A DNA stretch of 64,000 bases from Clostridium sp. TW13 (GCF_024345225.1 NZ_BROD01000001.1:868001-932000); one strand, 5' to 3'; numbered from the stretch's first letter, positions 34,096-43,624 are shown. The notes: a model not told the origin generated them from the letters alone. Numbers and translations: made by a program.

Positions 34096-35109
34096 ATGAG
34101 TACTAAAAAAATAGGAAGTCAGACAGTAAAGTTAGAACATCCGCCAAAGATTATAGCTACAACTAGTGTAGTTGGACCTAAGGAGGGGCAAGGTCCATTG
34201 AAGGATAGTTTTGATATTATTCTTCAAGATGATACTAATGGAAAGGATAGTTATGAAAAGGCAGAAAGCTCTATTATGTATACAGCTATAAGTGAAACAA
34301 TTAAAAAAGCCAATTTGTCCGAATCAGATATAGATTATCTTTTAGCAGGGGATTTATTAAATCAAATTATATCTTCAAACTATGCTGCAAGAGATCTTAA
34401 GATACCTTTTTTTGGACTTTATGGAGCATGCTCAACAATGGCAGAATCATTAAGTTTAGCTTCTCTTCTCATGGATGGTGGATATGCAGATTACATAATT
34501 GCAAGTACTTCATCACATTTTAGCTCAGCAGAGAGGCAGTTTAGATTTCCATTAGAGTATGGTTCACAAAGAGCAGAAGCTTCTCAATGGACTGTTACTG
34601 GCGCAGGTGCTATGTTACTTGGAAAGGAAGGGAATTATCCATCTGTTACTCATGTGACTACAGGTATAGTAAAAGATTATGGAATTACTAGTGCAGATAA
34701 TATGGGAGCAGCTATGGCACCAGCAGCTGTAGATACTATATATAAGCATTTAGAGGATACTGGAAGAACCCCTGATTATTATGATGTAATTTGTACAGGA
34801 GACCTTGGACTTGTAGGAAAAAAGATAACTACCGATCTTTTGAAGGAATATGGTTATGATGTCAGTAAGGTCTATGAAGATTGTGGAGCTATAATTTTTG
34901 ATAATGAGAAGCAGGAAACTAAGTCAGGTGGAAGTGGCTGCGGTTGTTCAGCAGTAGTAAATTGTGGATATTATTATAAGAAACTTATGAAAGGAGAGAT
35001 AAGTAAAATGCTTCTACTATCCACAGGTGCATTGATGAGTCCAACTTCTTCTCTTCAAGGTGAATCAATACCTGGAATTGCTCATGCAGTTTCCATTGAA
35101 TTTATATAG
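34096..35109 (+). CDS. spoVAD: stage V sporulation protein AD
   Basis: SpoVAD binds dipicolinic acid directly and is needed for its uptake into the forespore. The 337-residue protein has a thiolase-like fold, with GPKEGQGPLKDSFD, LAGDLLNQI, FGLYGACSTMAESL (the cysteine loop of the fold) and GSGCGCSAVV near residue 277. It lies 15 bases after spoVAC with a GGGGTG ribosome site, and spoVAE follows. Length and order match the family. Confidence 0.97.
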   Translation: MSTKKIGSQTVKLEHPPKIIATTSVVGPKEGQGPLKDSFDIILQDDTNGKDSYEKAESSIMYTAISETIKKANLSESDIDYLLAGDLLNQIISSNYAARDLKIPFFGLYGACSTMAESLSLASLLMDGGYADYIIASTSSHFSSAERQFRFPLEYGSQRAEASQWTVTGAGAMLLGKEGNYPSVTHVTTGIVKDYGITSADNMGAAMAPAAVDTIYKHLEDTGRTPDYYDVICTGDLGLVGKKITTDLLKEYGYDVSKVYEDCGAIIFDNEKQETKSGGSGCGCSAVVNCGYYYKKLMKGEISKMLLLSTGALMSPTSSLQGESIPGIAHAVSIEFI

Positions 35110-35146
35110 CTTTTTAATTTATAATGTAATGAAAGAAGGAGAAAAT

Positions 35147-35506
35147 ATGAAATCATATATAATGGCTTTTATTGTAGGTGGAACTATATGCTTAATAGCC
35201 CAAATACTAATGGATAAAACAAAATTGACTCCAGCAAGAATTTTAGTTATGTTTGTTACTTTAGGTGTTATACTTGGAGCTTTTGGCATATATGATAAGC
35301 TAGTGGATATAGGTGGAGCAGGTGCAACAGTGCCTTTACCTAGCTTTGGAAATGGTCTTGCAAAGGCTGTAAAAAAAGAAGTTACAGAAAAAGGGTTGCT
35401 AGGCGCATTTACAGGAGGTATCAAAGGGGCAGCAGGAGGCATAACTGCATCAATATTTTTCGGATATATTATGGCAGTGATTTTTAATCCTAAGACCAAA
35501 AAATAG
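35147..35506 (+). CDS. spoVAE: stage V sporulation protein AE
   Basis: A 119-residue membrane component of the SpoVA channel, with SYIMAFIVGGTICLIAQ, GAFGIYDKLVDIGGAGATVPLPSFGN and a C-terminal helix. It corresponds to the short SpoVAEb type. The frame extends back to 35060 inside spoVAD, but GAAAGAAGGAG is 6 bases before ATG 35147 and the family starts here. The clostridial operon has only AC, AD and AE, in contrast to the longer Bacillus operon; a terminator follows. Confidence 0.96.
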   Translation: MKSYIMAFIVGGTICLIAQILMDKTKLTPARILVMFVTLGVILGAFGIYDKLVDIGGAGATVPLPSFGNGLAKAVKKEVTEKGLLGAFTGGIKGAAGGITASIFFGYIMAVIFNPKTKK

Positions 35507-35531
35507 ATAATTATGCAATTGTTTATCAAGT

Positions 35532-35580
35532 TCACAAGTTACAGTTCGATAATTAATTGGACTGTAAGTTGTGATTTTAT
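35532..35580 (+). terminator. terminator of the spoVA operon
   Basis: A 14-bp stem with one mismatch (35532-35545 with 35561-35574) is followed by TTTTAT. Confidence 0.78.
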
Positions 35581-35603
35581 ATACATGAGGAGAAGTGAAT
35601 TTA

Positions 35604-38111
35604 GTGAAGTGGTACAATTTATCTTGGTATAAGGTAGTTTCGATGCTAGATAGTGATATATATAAGGGGATTAAGGAGGCAGAAGTAGAGGATAGAAAAC
35701 AAAATTACGGTGACAACAAACTTGATATAAATATAGAAGATGAGATTAAAAATATAGTTAAAGTTCTTTTTACTCCTTGGGTAATATTTTATATAGTAGG
35801 AATAATTTTTTTATTAGTAAATAGAAAGTTTATCGAAGTCTCTATAGTTATTATTTTATATATAGGCTTATTAGTAATGAAGCTATACCCTAAAATAAAA
35901 GAAATAAAACAATATAAATCATTTAGGAATTTAAATGAAATTCCAGTTAGAGTTATAAGGGATGGACATACGAAAGTATTAAAAGCAGAAGAATTAGTTG
36001 TAGGAGACATAGTAAGAATTGAAGAAAATTCCACAGTAGCTGCGGATATAAGAATAGTGGAAAGTGAAAATATTAAAACCTATGAAAAGAATATTACTGG
36101 AGAAAAGTTCATTGTGGAAAAGTATTCTGCTAGGGTAGAAGAGAATGTAACATCTTTCACAGAAATAAGAAATATGCTTTTTAGAGGGACAAACGTTGTT
36201 AGTGGCAGCGGATATGGTATAGTAGTAGCAACAGGAGTTAGTACAGAAATTGGTAATGTTATAAAATTAATGTCTAATACTAAAAATAAAAGTAATGGCT
36301 TTATACAATTAATAAATAGAAAAATAAATATATACAGCTTAATAATAGCTGGGATTGTTCTTGGATTGTTTGGAGGACAGTTTTTTGCTAAAAATTCTGT
36401 AGATATACAATTAGGAAGTTTTTTAATAAGTGCAGCATTGTCTTTAACATGTTTCTTAAATATAGTTATTGGACTAATATATATAAACAAGTTTTTTAAC
36501 AAAGGTAATATTGAATTAAATAGATTAACTTCTATGGAAAAGATAACTCAAATTAATATGGTGTTTATCCCTAAGGATGGGGGAGTATATAAAAATGACT
36601 TAGAAGTTAAGAGTGTTTATGTAAATAATAGAATTAATAGAGCAGCTGAAGTGACAAAGTCGGATTTAACTATGCAAAGAATGATGGAAATAGCAGTGCT
36701 ATGTAATAATGCTATTTATAATCCTGAAAAAGATGAGGCTAGAGGAGACAATCAAGAGATTGCATTATTAAAATTATGTTATAGCCTTGAAGTATATCGT
36801 GGGGATTTATATAAAACTCAAAAAAGAATTTTTGAGATTCCTTTTGATTCAGATAGAAGAATCATGACAAGTTTAAACAGATATAATAGAAATTATAGAG
36901 CAAATTTAAGAGGAGCCGTTGATGAGATATTAGAAAAATGTACTCATATCATGAAGGATGGAGTTGAAAGAGAGATCACTCAGGAGGATATAACCAAGAT
37001 TAAAGCAGCAGATTTTGAGATGTCTAACAATGGATTAACAACTTTAGCAATAGCCTATAGAAGTTTTGGGTATGAACCTACAGATGATGAAAATCTTGAA
37101 AGTAATCTAGTTTTTGTTTCTATAATAGGTATGCAGGCTAAAATGATTGCAGGAGTTAAAGAAAGAATAAATGACATGAAGAATATGGGGATTACACCAA
37201 TACTTTTTACAGATGATAATAAAATAACTGCAACTACTATCGGAAAGAGATTGGGAATAGTAAGAGATATGTTTGGTGTTATGTCAGGAGTGGAACTTAA
37301 AAACTTATCTTCAGAAGAACTTATGAAAATTATACCTAAGATAAAGATATTCTGCAGAGTTGATACTGAACTTAAGAGTAGGATAATAAAACTATTTATA
37401 GATGATGGTTATAAGGTAGCAACATTAGGTGAAAATATTAATGATTTACCTATTTTAAGTTTATCAGATTTAGCTATAGCTAAAGGGCCAAGTTGTGCTA
37501 ATATGGTGATAAAAGCTTCAGATATGCATTTTGAAAAAGATTATCTAACTGGATTTTTTAAAGCTTTTGCTTACGGAAAAATATTTGTTAGAAATATAAG
37601 CTTGTATATTGAATACATTATGGCTCTTATGGTGTTACAACTAGTAACGATATCAGCAATGTACAATTTAGGTTATTTAAAATCTATATCAGGATGGGAA
37701 ATAGCAGTACTTAATGCTATTATTTTACCGTTTTTCACTCAATCTTTATTAATTAATAATCAAGATGAAGTGGAAAATATCAATTATTATAATTATATCG
37801 CAGGGTATGTAATTCAGGTTATATCAGTTATTTTGATTTTAGACTTAAAGCCTGAAATTAATCATGGCTATATACTTGGAATGGGAATAATACTTGCAAT
37901 ATTATCTTCTTCAATGATAAACAATAAGATAAAAATATCTGGAAATAAATTTATATCTATAAACTACTCTATTATTGCATTAATTGTAGTAGGATTTATA
38001 GGAATATATTTGTTTAATCATAGCATTGGAAGAACAGAAGCAATAATAACAGTTATAATGGCAATTTTCTTCTTCTGTATTGAATATATATTGAAAAAAT
38101 GGAGAGAGTAG
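35604..38111 (+). CDS. catalytically degenerate P-type ATPase homologue (pseudoenzyme)
   Basis: The 835-residue protein keeps the full P-type layout: actuator domain (about 90-230), paired helices, phosphorylation and nucleotide domains (about 300-650) and a C-terminal six-helix bundle. Yet every key motif is altered against the intact pump at 17532: SGES is TGEK, the PEGL helix reads LTCFLNIVIGL, DKTGT is PKDGG with the phosphorylated Asp now Pro at residue 323, KGAPE is RGAVD, TGD is TDD and GDGVND is GENIND. The frame is open and the structure conserved, so it is not a decaying gene but a likely non-pumping protein. Start GTG 35604 fits GAGGAG better than GTG 35595. It follows spoVA and precedes comEC by 18 bases. 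Confidence 0.8.
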   Translation: MKWYNLSWYKVVSMLDSDIYKGIKEAEVEDRKQNYGDNKLDINIEDEIKNIVKVLFTPWVIFYIVGIIFLLVNRKFIEVSIVIILYIGLLVMKLYPKIKEIKQYKSFRNLNEIPVRVIRDGHTKVLKAEELVVGDIVRIEENSTVAADIRIVESENIKTYEKNITGEKFIVEKYSARVEENVTSFTEIRNMLFRGTNVVSGSGYGIVVATGVSTEIGNVIKLMSNTKNKSNGFIQLINRKINIYSLIIAGIVLGLFGGQFFAKNSVDIQLGSFLISAALSLTCFLNIVIGLIYINKFFNKGNIELNRLTSMEKITQINMVFIPKDGGVYKNDLEVKSVYVNNRINRAAEVTKSDLTMQRMMEIAVLCNNAIYNPEKDEARGDNQEIALLKLCYSLEVYRGDLYKTQKRIFEIPFDSDRRIMTSLNRYNRNYRANLRGAVDEILEKCTHIMKDGVEREITQEDITKIKAADFEMSNNGLTTLAIAYRSFGYEPTDDENLESNLVFVSIIGMQAKMIAGVKERINDMKNMGITPILFTDDNKITATTIGKRLGIVRDMFGVMSGVELKNLSSEELMKIIPKIKIFCRVDTELKSRIIKLFIDDGYKVATLGENINDLPILSLSDLAIAKGPSCANMVIKASDMHFEKDYLTGFFKAFAYGKIFVRNISLYIEYIMALMVLQLVTISAMYNLGYLKSISGWEIAVLNAIILPFFTQSLLINNQDEVENINYYNYIAGYVIQVISVILILDLKPEINHGYILGMGIILAILSSSMINNKIKISGNKFISINYSIIALIVVGFIGIYLFNHSIGRTEAIITVIMAIFFFCIEYILKKWRE

Positions 38112-38129
38112 GAGACAAGAGGTGGTTTT

Positions 38130-39824
38130 GTGCGGAAGTTAAACAGACCATTAGTTAGTTTGTGTCTTGCTGCTTTTTGGGGGATTTATTCTTTTTCAGT
38201 GTATACCGTATCTACTTTGGGTGCAGCTTTGTTAGCTGCACTATTTTTTTTATTGATTTATCTGTATAGAGGCAAAGAAATGTTAATGCTTGCAATCATT
38301 ATGTTTTTTGTTTCTTTTATGAATACAGCTTTTTATTATGGTTTTAGAAATCAATCATCAATTATTAAGATAGAAATAACTAAAGTCAGCAATTATGAAA
38401 TTCAAGGAGAACTAAATGGGAGAAGAGTAGTAGTTAGTAGTAAAGAAAAATTAAATGAAGGCTATGAGTATACTATTAAAGGCAATTTTAAAAAAGAAAC
38501 TAATATAGAAAAGGGGACTGTGGGGACGGTTCAAATAAATTCAATATTAGGAATGAAGCAATCTTTTACAGGTAAAATAACTGGATATAGTGATTATGTA
38601 TATAACAGTTTTAAGCAAGTGTTGGGAGAAAAAGAAGCAGGTATAATTTCAAGTGTTGCTTTTGGTAATACAAAGGGTATAGATAAGTCTGAAAAGGACG
38701 TTTTGAATGAATATGGGGTGGTACATATAATAAGCGTTTCAGGGTTTCATATGAGCCTTATATATGTAATATTAGAGAGCATATTTGGATTTTATATTTC
38801 AACTTTTGTAGCATTAGTATATGTAGTTTTTACAGGAGCTCAACCAGCGGTTATTAGAGCCTTTTTAATGATACTAGTTCTTAAAGTAGGAAAGAAAATT
38901 AGAAAAAATTATGATGCTATATCAGCCTTAGCATTATCAGCTTTAATACTTATATTATATAAACCATACAATGCTTATGATTTAGGGTTTATCTTAAGTT
39001 ATTCTTCAACATTAAGTATATTGCTATTCTATAAAAAAATTAATGATAAATTATATAGACTTCCTAATCTAATAAGAGATAGTGTGAGTTTAACATTAGC
39101 AGCTCAAATTTTATCTTTTCCTATAGTATCACTAGCTTTAAAAAATTTCTCTCTGAATTTTATTTTGGGAAATCTTATTTTGACACCGTTCTTTACAATA
39201 ATAGTGGTGCTTGGCAATATTTCAATTGTACTTGTTAGGATTACTATAATATTTCGTTGTATATGTGGTGTGTTACATTTGAATTTGTATGTGATACAAG
39301 GAGCTATAAATGTGCTGAATATTATAGCATTACCATTCTTGAAAAGTACTAAAGCTATAGTGTGCTGTTACTTTTCACTATCAATAGCTATAGTTCTTTA
39401 TAAGAAGGGATATAAACAGTTTGGATATACTCCTATTCCGTTACTTGTTTACTTTATGGTGATTAATTATAGTTTTCAGCCTAAAATAGTCTTTTTTAAG
39501 GAGAGATATACTAAATTTATTTTAGTTGAACAAGGTTTTTGTAAGACCTTAGTTTGTAAGAAGGATAGTTATAAGAATAATATTAATTTGGAGTATAATG
39601 AAGAAAAATATTTAGAGGGAAATGGTGGCCTTAAGTTAGGAAAAAGGAGCTTATTGTATGATAGTAAGTTAAATAAGATATATATAGATGAAGGTGATAG
39701 ATATACTAGAGTTAACTGGAGTGATAATTTTGTGGAGAATGAGGGGATTTATGATATAATTAATTTAGAAAGTAATGGTGGAACCTTAGTTTTAGGAGAT
39801 AAGATAATAGTAAAAAGCGAGTGA
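38130..39824 (+). CDS. comEC: ComEC/Rec2-type competence membrane protein, short form
   Basis: ComEC forms the inner-membrane channel for single-stranded DNA uptake. The 564-residue product has the N-terminal OB-like segment (about 70-150) and the competence domain with GFHMSLIYVILE after ISVS, VFTGAQPAVIRAFLM, and DLGFILSYSSTLSI. Around ten helices end near residue 455. Full-length ComEC has a C-terminal metallo-beta-lactamase domain; here only about 105 residues with no HxHxDH motif remain. GTG start with AGAGGTGG upstream. It is directly upstream of holA, a common Firmicutes arrangement. Confidence 0.85.
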   Translation: MRKLNRPLVSLCLAAFWGIYSFSVYTVSTLGAALLAALFFLLIYLYRGKEMLMLAIIMFFVSFMNTAFYYGFRNQSSIIKIEITKVSNYEIQGELNGRRVVVSSKEKLNEGYEYTIKGNFKKETNIEKGTVGTVQINSILGMKQSFTGKITGYSDYVYNSFKQVLGEKEAGIISSVAFGNTKGIDKSEKDVLNEYGVVHIISVSGFHMSLIYVILESIFGFYISTFVALVYVVFTGAQPAVIRAFLMILVLKVGKKIRKNYDAISALALSALILILYKPYNAYDLGFILSYSSTLSILLFYKKINDKLYRLPNLIRDSVSLTLAAQILSFPIVSLALKNFSLNFILGNLILTPFFTIIVVLGNISIVLVRITIIFRCICGVLHLNLYVIQGAINVLNIIALPFLKSTKAIVCCYFSLSIAIVLYKKGYKQFGYTPIPLLVYFMVINYSFQPKIVFFKERYTKFILVEQGFCKTLVCKKDSYKNNINLEYNEEKYLEGNGGLKLGKRSLLYDSKLNKIYIDEGDRYTRVNWSDNFVENEGIYDIINLESNGGTLVLGDKIIVKSE

Positions 39825-39838
39825 AAGGTTAGAAATAG

Positions 39839-40867
39839 ATGATTGATTTAGAAGTGTTAGATACTGAATTGAAGCAAGGTAAAATTGAAAATAAATATGC
39901 TTTTGTTGGACTTGATGAGATGTTAATCAAAGAATATACTACTTCGATTATAGATCAAGTTTTAGATATAAACTTTAGGGAATTAAATTTGGTGAAGATT
40001 GACGGTATGAATACTAATTTTACAGCAATAATGGATGCGTGTGAAACTATGCCTTTTATGGCAGCAAAGAAAGTAGTATTAATTTATAGAGCTAATTTTC
40101 TAAAGGATAAAGCAGATAGTGCTTCTAAGTCCTTATTTAAGGAAATGCAAAAATATTTAAAGGATATTCCTGAACACTGTGTTCTTATTATGTACTATTT
40201 ATTTGAAGATAAAAGGGATAGGGCAGAAAAAAGCACTAATTTAAAAGCAATAGATAAAAACTGTAAGGTAGTAAAGGCTGATAAATTAAGAGGAGAAAAA
40301 TTCTTAAGAAAGGTTAAAAGTATTTTTGATGAAAAGGGTAAAAATATTGAAAAGGTCGAACTTAAATATTTTTGTGATTCAATAGAAAATAATTTTAACA
40401 TAATTCAAAGTGAAATAGAAAAACTCATTTGTTATGTAGGTGAAAAAGAAATAACTCTTGACGATATAAAGTTGTTATTACCAAAAAAAGAAGATGAAGA
40501 TGTTTTTGATTTAATTGAATTTATAAGCTTGAAAAGACCTGAAAAGGCCATCGATTTAATGAATGATCTTTTATTTAGAGGAGAGTCAATAACAAAGATA
40601 TTATCATTAGTTGAAGGACAATTAAATCTTTTATTTAAGATTAAGGTTGGCATTGATGAGAGAAAGTCTAAGGAAGTTATTTCTAGAGAAATAAGGAGAC
40701 CTCTATTTGTAGTTGAAAAGTTAATAGCTCAAAGTAGAAAATTTTCATATAAATCATTACAAGAGGGAATGAAGTCTTGTATTGAAACTGAAAAAAAATT
40801 GAAAAGCTCAACTGCAGATAAAAAGACAGAGATGGAATTATTATTTCTAAATTTAGCTATCAAATAG
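39839..40867 (+). CDS. holA: DNA polymerase III delta subunit
   Basis: HolA is the wrench subunit of the clamp loader; it opens the beta clamp. The 342-residue protein has the family pattern: an N-terminal AAA-like domain without a Walker A motif (YAFVGLDEMLIKEY, MPFMAAKKVVLIYRANFL), LKAIDKNCKVVKADKLRGEKFL, and the C-terminal collar (GESITKILSLVEGQLNLLFKI, then RRPLFVVEKLIAQSRKFS). It lies 14 bases after comEC and ends with a strong terminator. Conserved order comEC-holA-rpsT supports the call. Confidence 0.93.
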   Translation: MIDLEVLDTELKQGKIENKYAFVGLDEMLIKEYTTSIIDQVLDINFRELNLVKIDGMNTNFTAIMDACETMPFMAAKKVVLIYRANFLKDKADSASKSLFKEMQKYLKDIPEHCVLIMYYLFEDKRDRAEKSTNLKAIDKNCKVVKADKLRGEKFLRKVKSIFDEKGKNIEKVELKYFCDSIENNFNIIQSEIEKLICYVGEKEITLDDIKLLLPKKEDEDVFDLIEFISLKRPEKAIDLMNDLLFRGESITKILSLVEGQLNLLFKIKVGIDERKSKEVISREIRRPLFVVEKLIAQSRKFSYKSLQEGMKSCIETEKKLKSSTADKKTEMELLFLNLAIK

Positions 40868-40925
40868 TAGAGATAGGATCAAAGTAACAATAATGTAAAA
40901 ATAGGAGTAAGTTCAGCGTAAAAAT

Positions 40926-40982
40926 AAATCCACAAATATAAAACATTGTATTGTTTTATATTTGTGGATTTAATTTATTTTT
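40926..40982 (+). terminator. terminator after holA
   Basis: A perfect 19-bp inverted repeat (40926-40944 with 40953-40971), 8-base loop, then TAATTTATTTTT. Confidence 0.88.
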
Positions 40983-41016
40983 GTACAAAAATAAATAACC
41001 GGTCAAACGACCGGTT
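40981..41016 (-). terminator. terminator of rpsT
   Basis: On the minus strand the stem AACCGGTC (40997-41004 with 41009-41016) has a 4-base loop and is followed by TTATTTATTTTT. It is back to back with the holA terminator. Confidence 0.85.
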
Positions 41017-41025
41017 TATCAACAA

Positions 41026-41289
41026 TTAAGCCATAGCATTTAACTTTGTAGCTAATCTAGATTTCTTTCTAGCAGCCATGTTCTTGTGTACAACACCTTT
41101 AGTAGCAGCCATGTCTAAAGTCTTAGCAGTCTTTGTGAAAAGAGTACTAGCTTCTTCCTTGTTGCCACCAGCAACAGATGCTTCAAAGTTCTTTATTTCT
41201 GTCTTAAGAGCTGATTTTATCATCTTATTTCTTAAAGTCTTATTTGCTGTAACTTTAATTCTCTTTTGAGCTGATTTTATGTTTGCCAT
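41026..41289 (-). CDS. rpsT: 30S ribosomal protein S20
   Basis: The 87-residue basic protein starts [16 protein letters not shown] and ends with the Lys/Ala/Arg-rich helical region [19 protein letters not shown], the standard S20 pattern. It binds 16S rRNA early in 30S assembly. GAAGGGGGTG precedes the ATG on the minus strand. The roughly 80-base leader between promoter and start is GC-richer than its surroundings and may allow autogenous control, as known for S20 in E. coli; no specific structure was proven here. Confidence 0.98.
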   Translation of the reverse strand: MANIKSAQKRIKVTANKTLRNKMIKSALKTEIKNFEASVAGGNKEEASTLFTKTAKTLDMAATKGVVHKNMAARKKSRLATKLNAMA

Positions 41290-41372
41290 TGGTATTTCAC
41301 CCCCTTCGTTATTTTAGGGTTCTCAGCAGTTTTTGGGGAAATCTGCGTCCGAGTTCATATTCAACAAGGGTT

Positions 41373-41401
41373 ATTATAGCATTTATATAACCTCTATTCA
41401 A
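41373..41401 (-). promoter_or_regulatory. sigma-A promoter of rpsT
   Basis: On the minus strand TTGAAT (41401-41396) and TATAAT (41378-41373) are separated by 17 bases, about 85 bases upstream of the rpsT start. Confidence 0.7.
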
Positions 41402-41481
41402 GGCTTTTATGAAAAATAAATAAAATTCTCCTTTGAGGAAATACTAGAAAAAGAGAATTTTATAGTAAGAGGTGATGGAAT

Positions 41482-42456
41482 ATGATAGATGTTAGAACGG
41501 ATTTAGCAGTAGAAGCAAGGGAAATATATAAAAGTATACATAGAAAGGAAGCGGATGGAGTAATATTTAAAGAAGAAAAAAAGGACGATATAAATATAAC
41601 CACAGTTGAGGTTATTTCAGAACAAGGAGCTGAGAAAATAGGAAAACCTGTAGGAAAATATATAACTATAGATATACCAGATTACACTCATTATGATGGT
41701 GAAATTATGAATGATGTATCACAGGTTTTAGCAGATTATTTGGATAATCTAATTGAAGTTAAAGAGGATAAGACAGCTTTGGTAGTTGGACTTGGAAATT
41801 GGAATGTAACTCCAGATGCATTGGGGCCAAAGGTAGCTGAAGAAATAATGATAACAAGGCATTTGAAACAGGTTATGCCGGATGCAATTGATGATTCAGT
41901 TAGACCAGTATGTGCTTTAGCACCAGGAGTTTTAGGGATAACTGGTATAGAAACTGTGGAGATAATTAAGGCAGTTGTAGATAGAATAAAGCCTTCTTTA
42001 GTAATATGTATAGATGCGTTGGCTTCTAGAAGGCTTGAGAGAATAAATAGAACAATTCAAGTTGGGAATACAGGAATATCACCAGGAGCAGGAGTTGGCA
42101 ATCATAGAATGGCAATAAATAGAGAAAGTTTAGGTGTACCTGTTATTGCTATTGGAGTGCCAACAGTAGTTGATGCAGCTACTATAGTAAATGATTCTAT
42201 AGATTTAATAATTGATGAATTAATATCTCAGGCTACCAAAGAAGGACCATTTTATAATATGCTTAAGGATATTGATAAGAATGAAAAGGCAGCACTAATA
42301 AAATCGGTGTTAAATCCACATGTAGGGGATTTAATTGTTACGCCTAAAGAAGTAGATGTAGTTATAGATTCTACTGCTAAAATAATATCAATGGGAATAA
42401 ACAAAGCTCTACAGCCTAATTTGGATATGGAGGATATTAACAAATTTATGAATTAG
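41482..42456 (+). CDS. gpr: GPR germination endoprotease
   Basis: GPR degrades the small acid-soluble spore proteins when spores germinate. It is made as a zymogen in the forespore. The 324-residue protein begins IDVRTDLAVEAREI, like the SASP cleavage motif, in keeping with self-processing of the propeptide. Other hallmarks are VVGLGNWNVTPDALGP near residue 103, CALAPGVLGITGIET and SPGAGVGNHR. It lies upstream of spoIIP, the usual clostridial pair. A short-armed AAAATTCTC/GAGAATTTT repeat lies just upstream of the ribosome site, of unclear meaning. Confidence 0.97.
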   Translation: MIDVRTDLAVEAREIYKSIHRKEADGVIFKEEKKDDINITTVEVISEQGAEKIGKPVGKYITIDIPDYTHYDGEIMNDVSQVLADYLDNLIEVKEDKTALVVGLGNWNVTPDALGPKVAEEIMITRHLKQVMPDAIDDSVRPVCALAPGVLGITGIETVEIIKAVVDRIKPSLVICIDALASRRLERINRTIQVGNTGISPGAGVGNHRMAINRESLGVPVIAIGVPTVVDAATIVNDSIDLIIDELISQATKEGPFYNMLKDIDKNEKAALIKSVLNPHVGDLIVTPKEVDVVIDSTAKIISMGINKALQPNLDMEDINKFMN

Positions 42457-42470
42457 CATATTAGGAATTT

Positions 42471-42498
42471 CCTCCTCATATAATTAAAAATGAGGAGG
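42471..42498 (+). promoter_or_regulatory. hairpin that pairs with the spoIIP ribosome-binding site
   Basis: CCTCCTCAT (42471-42479) is the perfect complement of ATGAGGAGG (42490-42498), with a 10-base loop. The right arm contains the Shine-Dalgarno of spoIIP (GAGGAGGG, 42493-42499), so folded RNA would block initiation at ATG 42505. There is no T run, so it is not a terminator. Confidence 0.6.
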
Positions 42499-42504
42499 GA
42501 TATA

Positions 42505-43563
42505 ATGCTGAAAATAAATATAAAAAATAAACTTTCAGGTAATTTAAAAATAATTTTAGTATATACGCTGCCTATAACTATTTCATTGATTGCGATTTTT
42601 AAGTTAAATACTATTGTAAATTTGGGCAGCTCATTTGATACGAACGTTTGCAAAAATATAATTAAATATACGATTCCTTATATGAGCAGAGAGGAGTATA
42701 GTCAAGATTCAAATTATGAAAATAGTATCGTAACTTTCTTTAAAGATAGATTATTTAACCCAGTCAGTATTATTAAGTGTGAGGTACCAGTTTTTAATCA
42801 AGTAATAAATCAGGATACTAGTAAAGAAGAAAGTGAAGAGGGACATTCTCGCATTAACTCTTTTACATTAAATGATAGTAGTATTACAAAAGTAAATCCA
42901 GAAGTGACCCAAGAGGTTCAAGATAGCACTGCATCTAAAGCATTTAATCCAAAGTTAGTAAAAAATTTAAATGAAGGAAACCCAGAAGTTTTGATTTATC
43001 ATAGTCATACTATGGAGGCTTATGGATGTAATGACAGCACGAATTTTGGAATAAGTGTAGTTGGTGTTGGAGATACATTAGTGGATGAATTAAAGAAGTA
43101 TGGAATATCAGCTATAAATGACAAATCAATAACTACATCTTATGATGAAAGTTATGAAAGATCTGCTGATAGAGTTAAAAATTATCTTAAGAAATATGGA
43201 GACTTTAAAATAATAATTGATCTTCATAGGGATTCTATAGATGATAAAAATACAATAACTACTACGTTGAATAATGAAAAAATGGCTAAGATAATGTTTG
43301 TTACTGCTAATAATAATCCACATGCAAAAGATAATCAGAATTTAATGAATAAATTAAATGATTTATCAATGAAGCTATTCCCAGGATTCTGTAGAGGCGT
43401 AGATGGATATAGGAATGGAAAGAATAATGCTTTTAATCAAAATTTGAGTAAAAATTCTATTTTAATTGAAGTTGGATCCCAAGTGAATTCTCCACAAGAG
43501 GCTAATACTTCAGCAAAATATATTGCAAGATTATTAGCAGAAGTAATAAATGGTGGAAAATAG
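42505..43563 (+). CDS. spoIIP: stage II sporulation protein P
   Basis: SpoIIP is the peptidoglycan amidase/endopeptidase of the DMP complex that drives engulfment. From ATG 42505 the protein is 352 residues: a membrane anchor (about 16-38), a linker, and the amidase domain with LIYHSHTMEAYG (zinc His), KIIIDLHRDSI and ILIEVGSQVNSPQEA (catalytic Glu region). An upstream in-frame ATG at 42490 lies inside the Shine-Dalgarno itself and is not used. Separated from gpr by about 48 bases that can fold over the ribosome site. Confidence 0.96.
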   Translation: MLKINIKNKLSGNLKIILVYTLPITISLIAIFKLNTIVNLGSSFDTNVCKNIIKYTIPYMSREEYSQDSNYENSIVTFFKDRLFNPVSIIKCEVPVFNQVINQDTSKEESEEGHSRINSFTLNDSSITKVNPEVTQEVQDSTASKAFNPKLVKNLNEGNPEVLIYHSHTMEAYGCNDSTNFGISVVGVGDTLVDELKKYGISAINDKSITTSYDESYERSADRVKNYLKKYGDFKIIIDLHRDSIDDKNTITTTLNNEKMAKIMFVTANNNPHAKDNQNLMNKLNDLSMKLFPGFCRGVDGYRNGKNNAFNQNLSKNSILIEVGSQVNSPQEANTSAKYIARLLAEVINGGK

Positions 43564-43624
43564 TGAATAAAAGTTAGTGTAAATGAACATCCTTATAGAT
43601 ATAGATTCTAGGGGGTGTTCTTTT

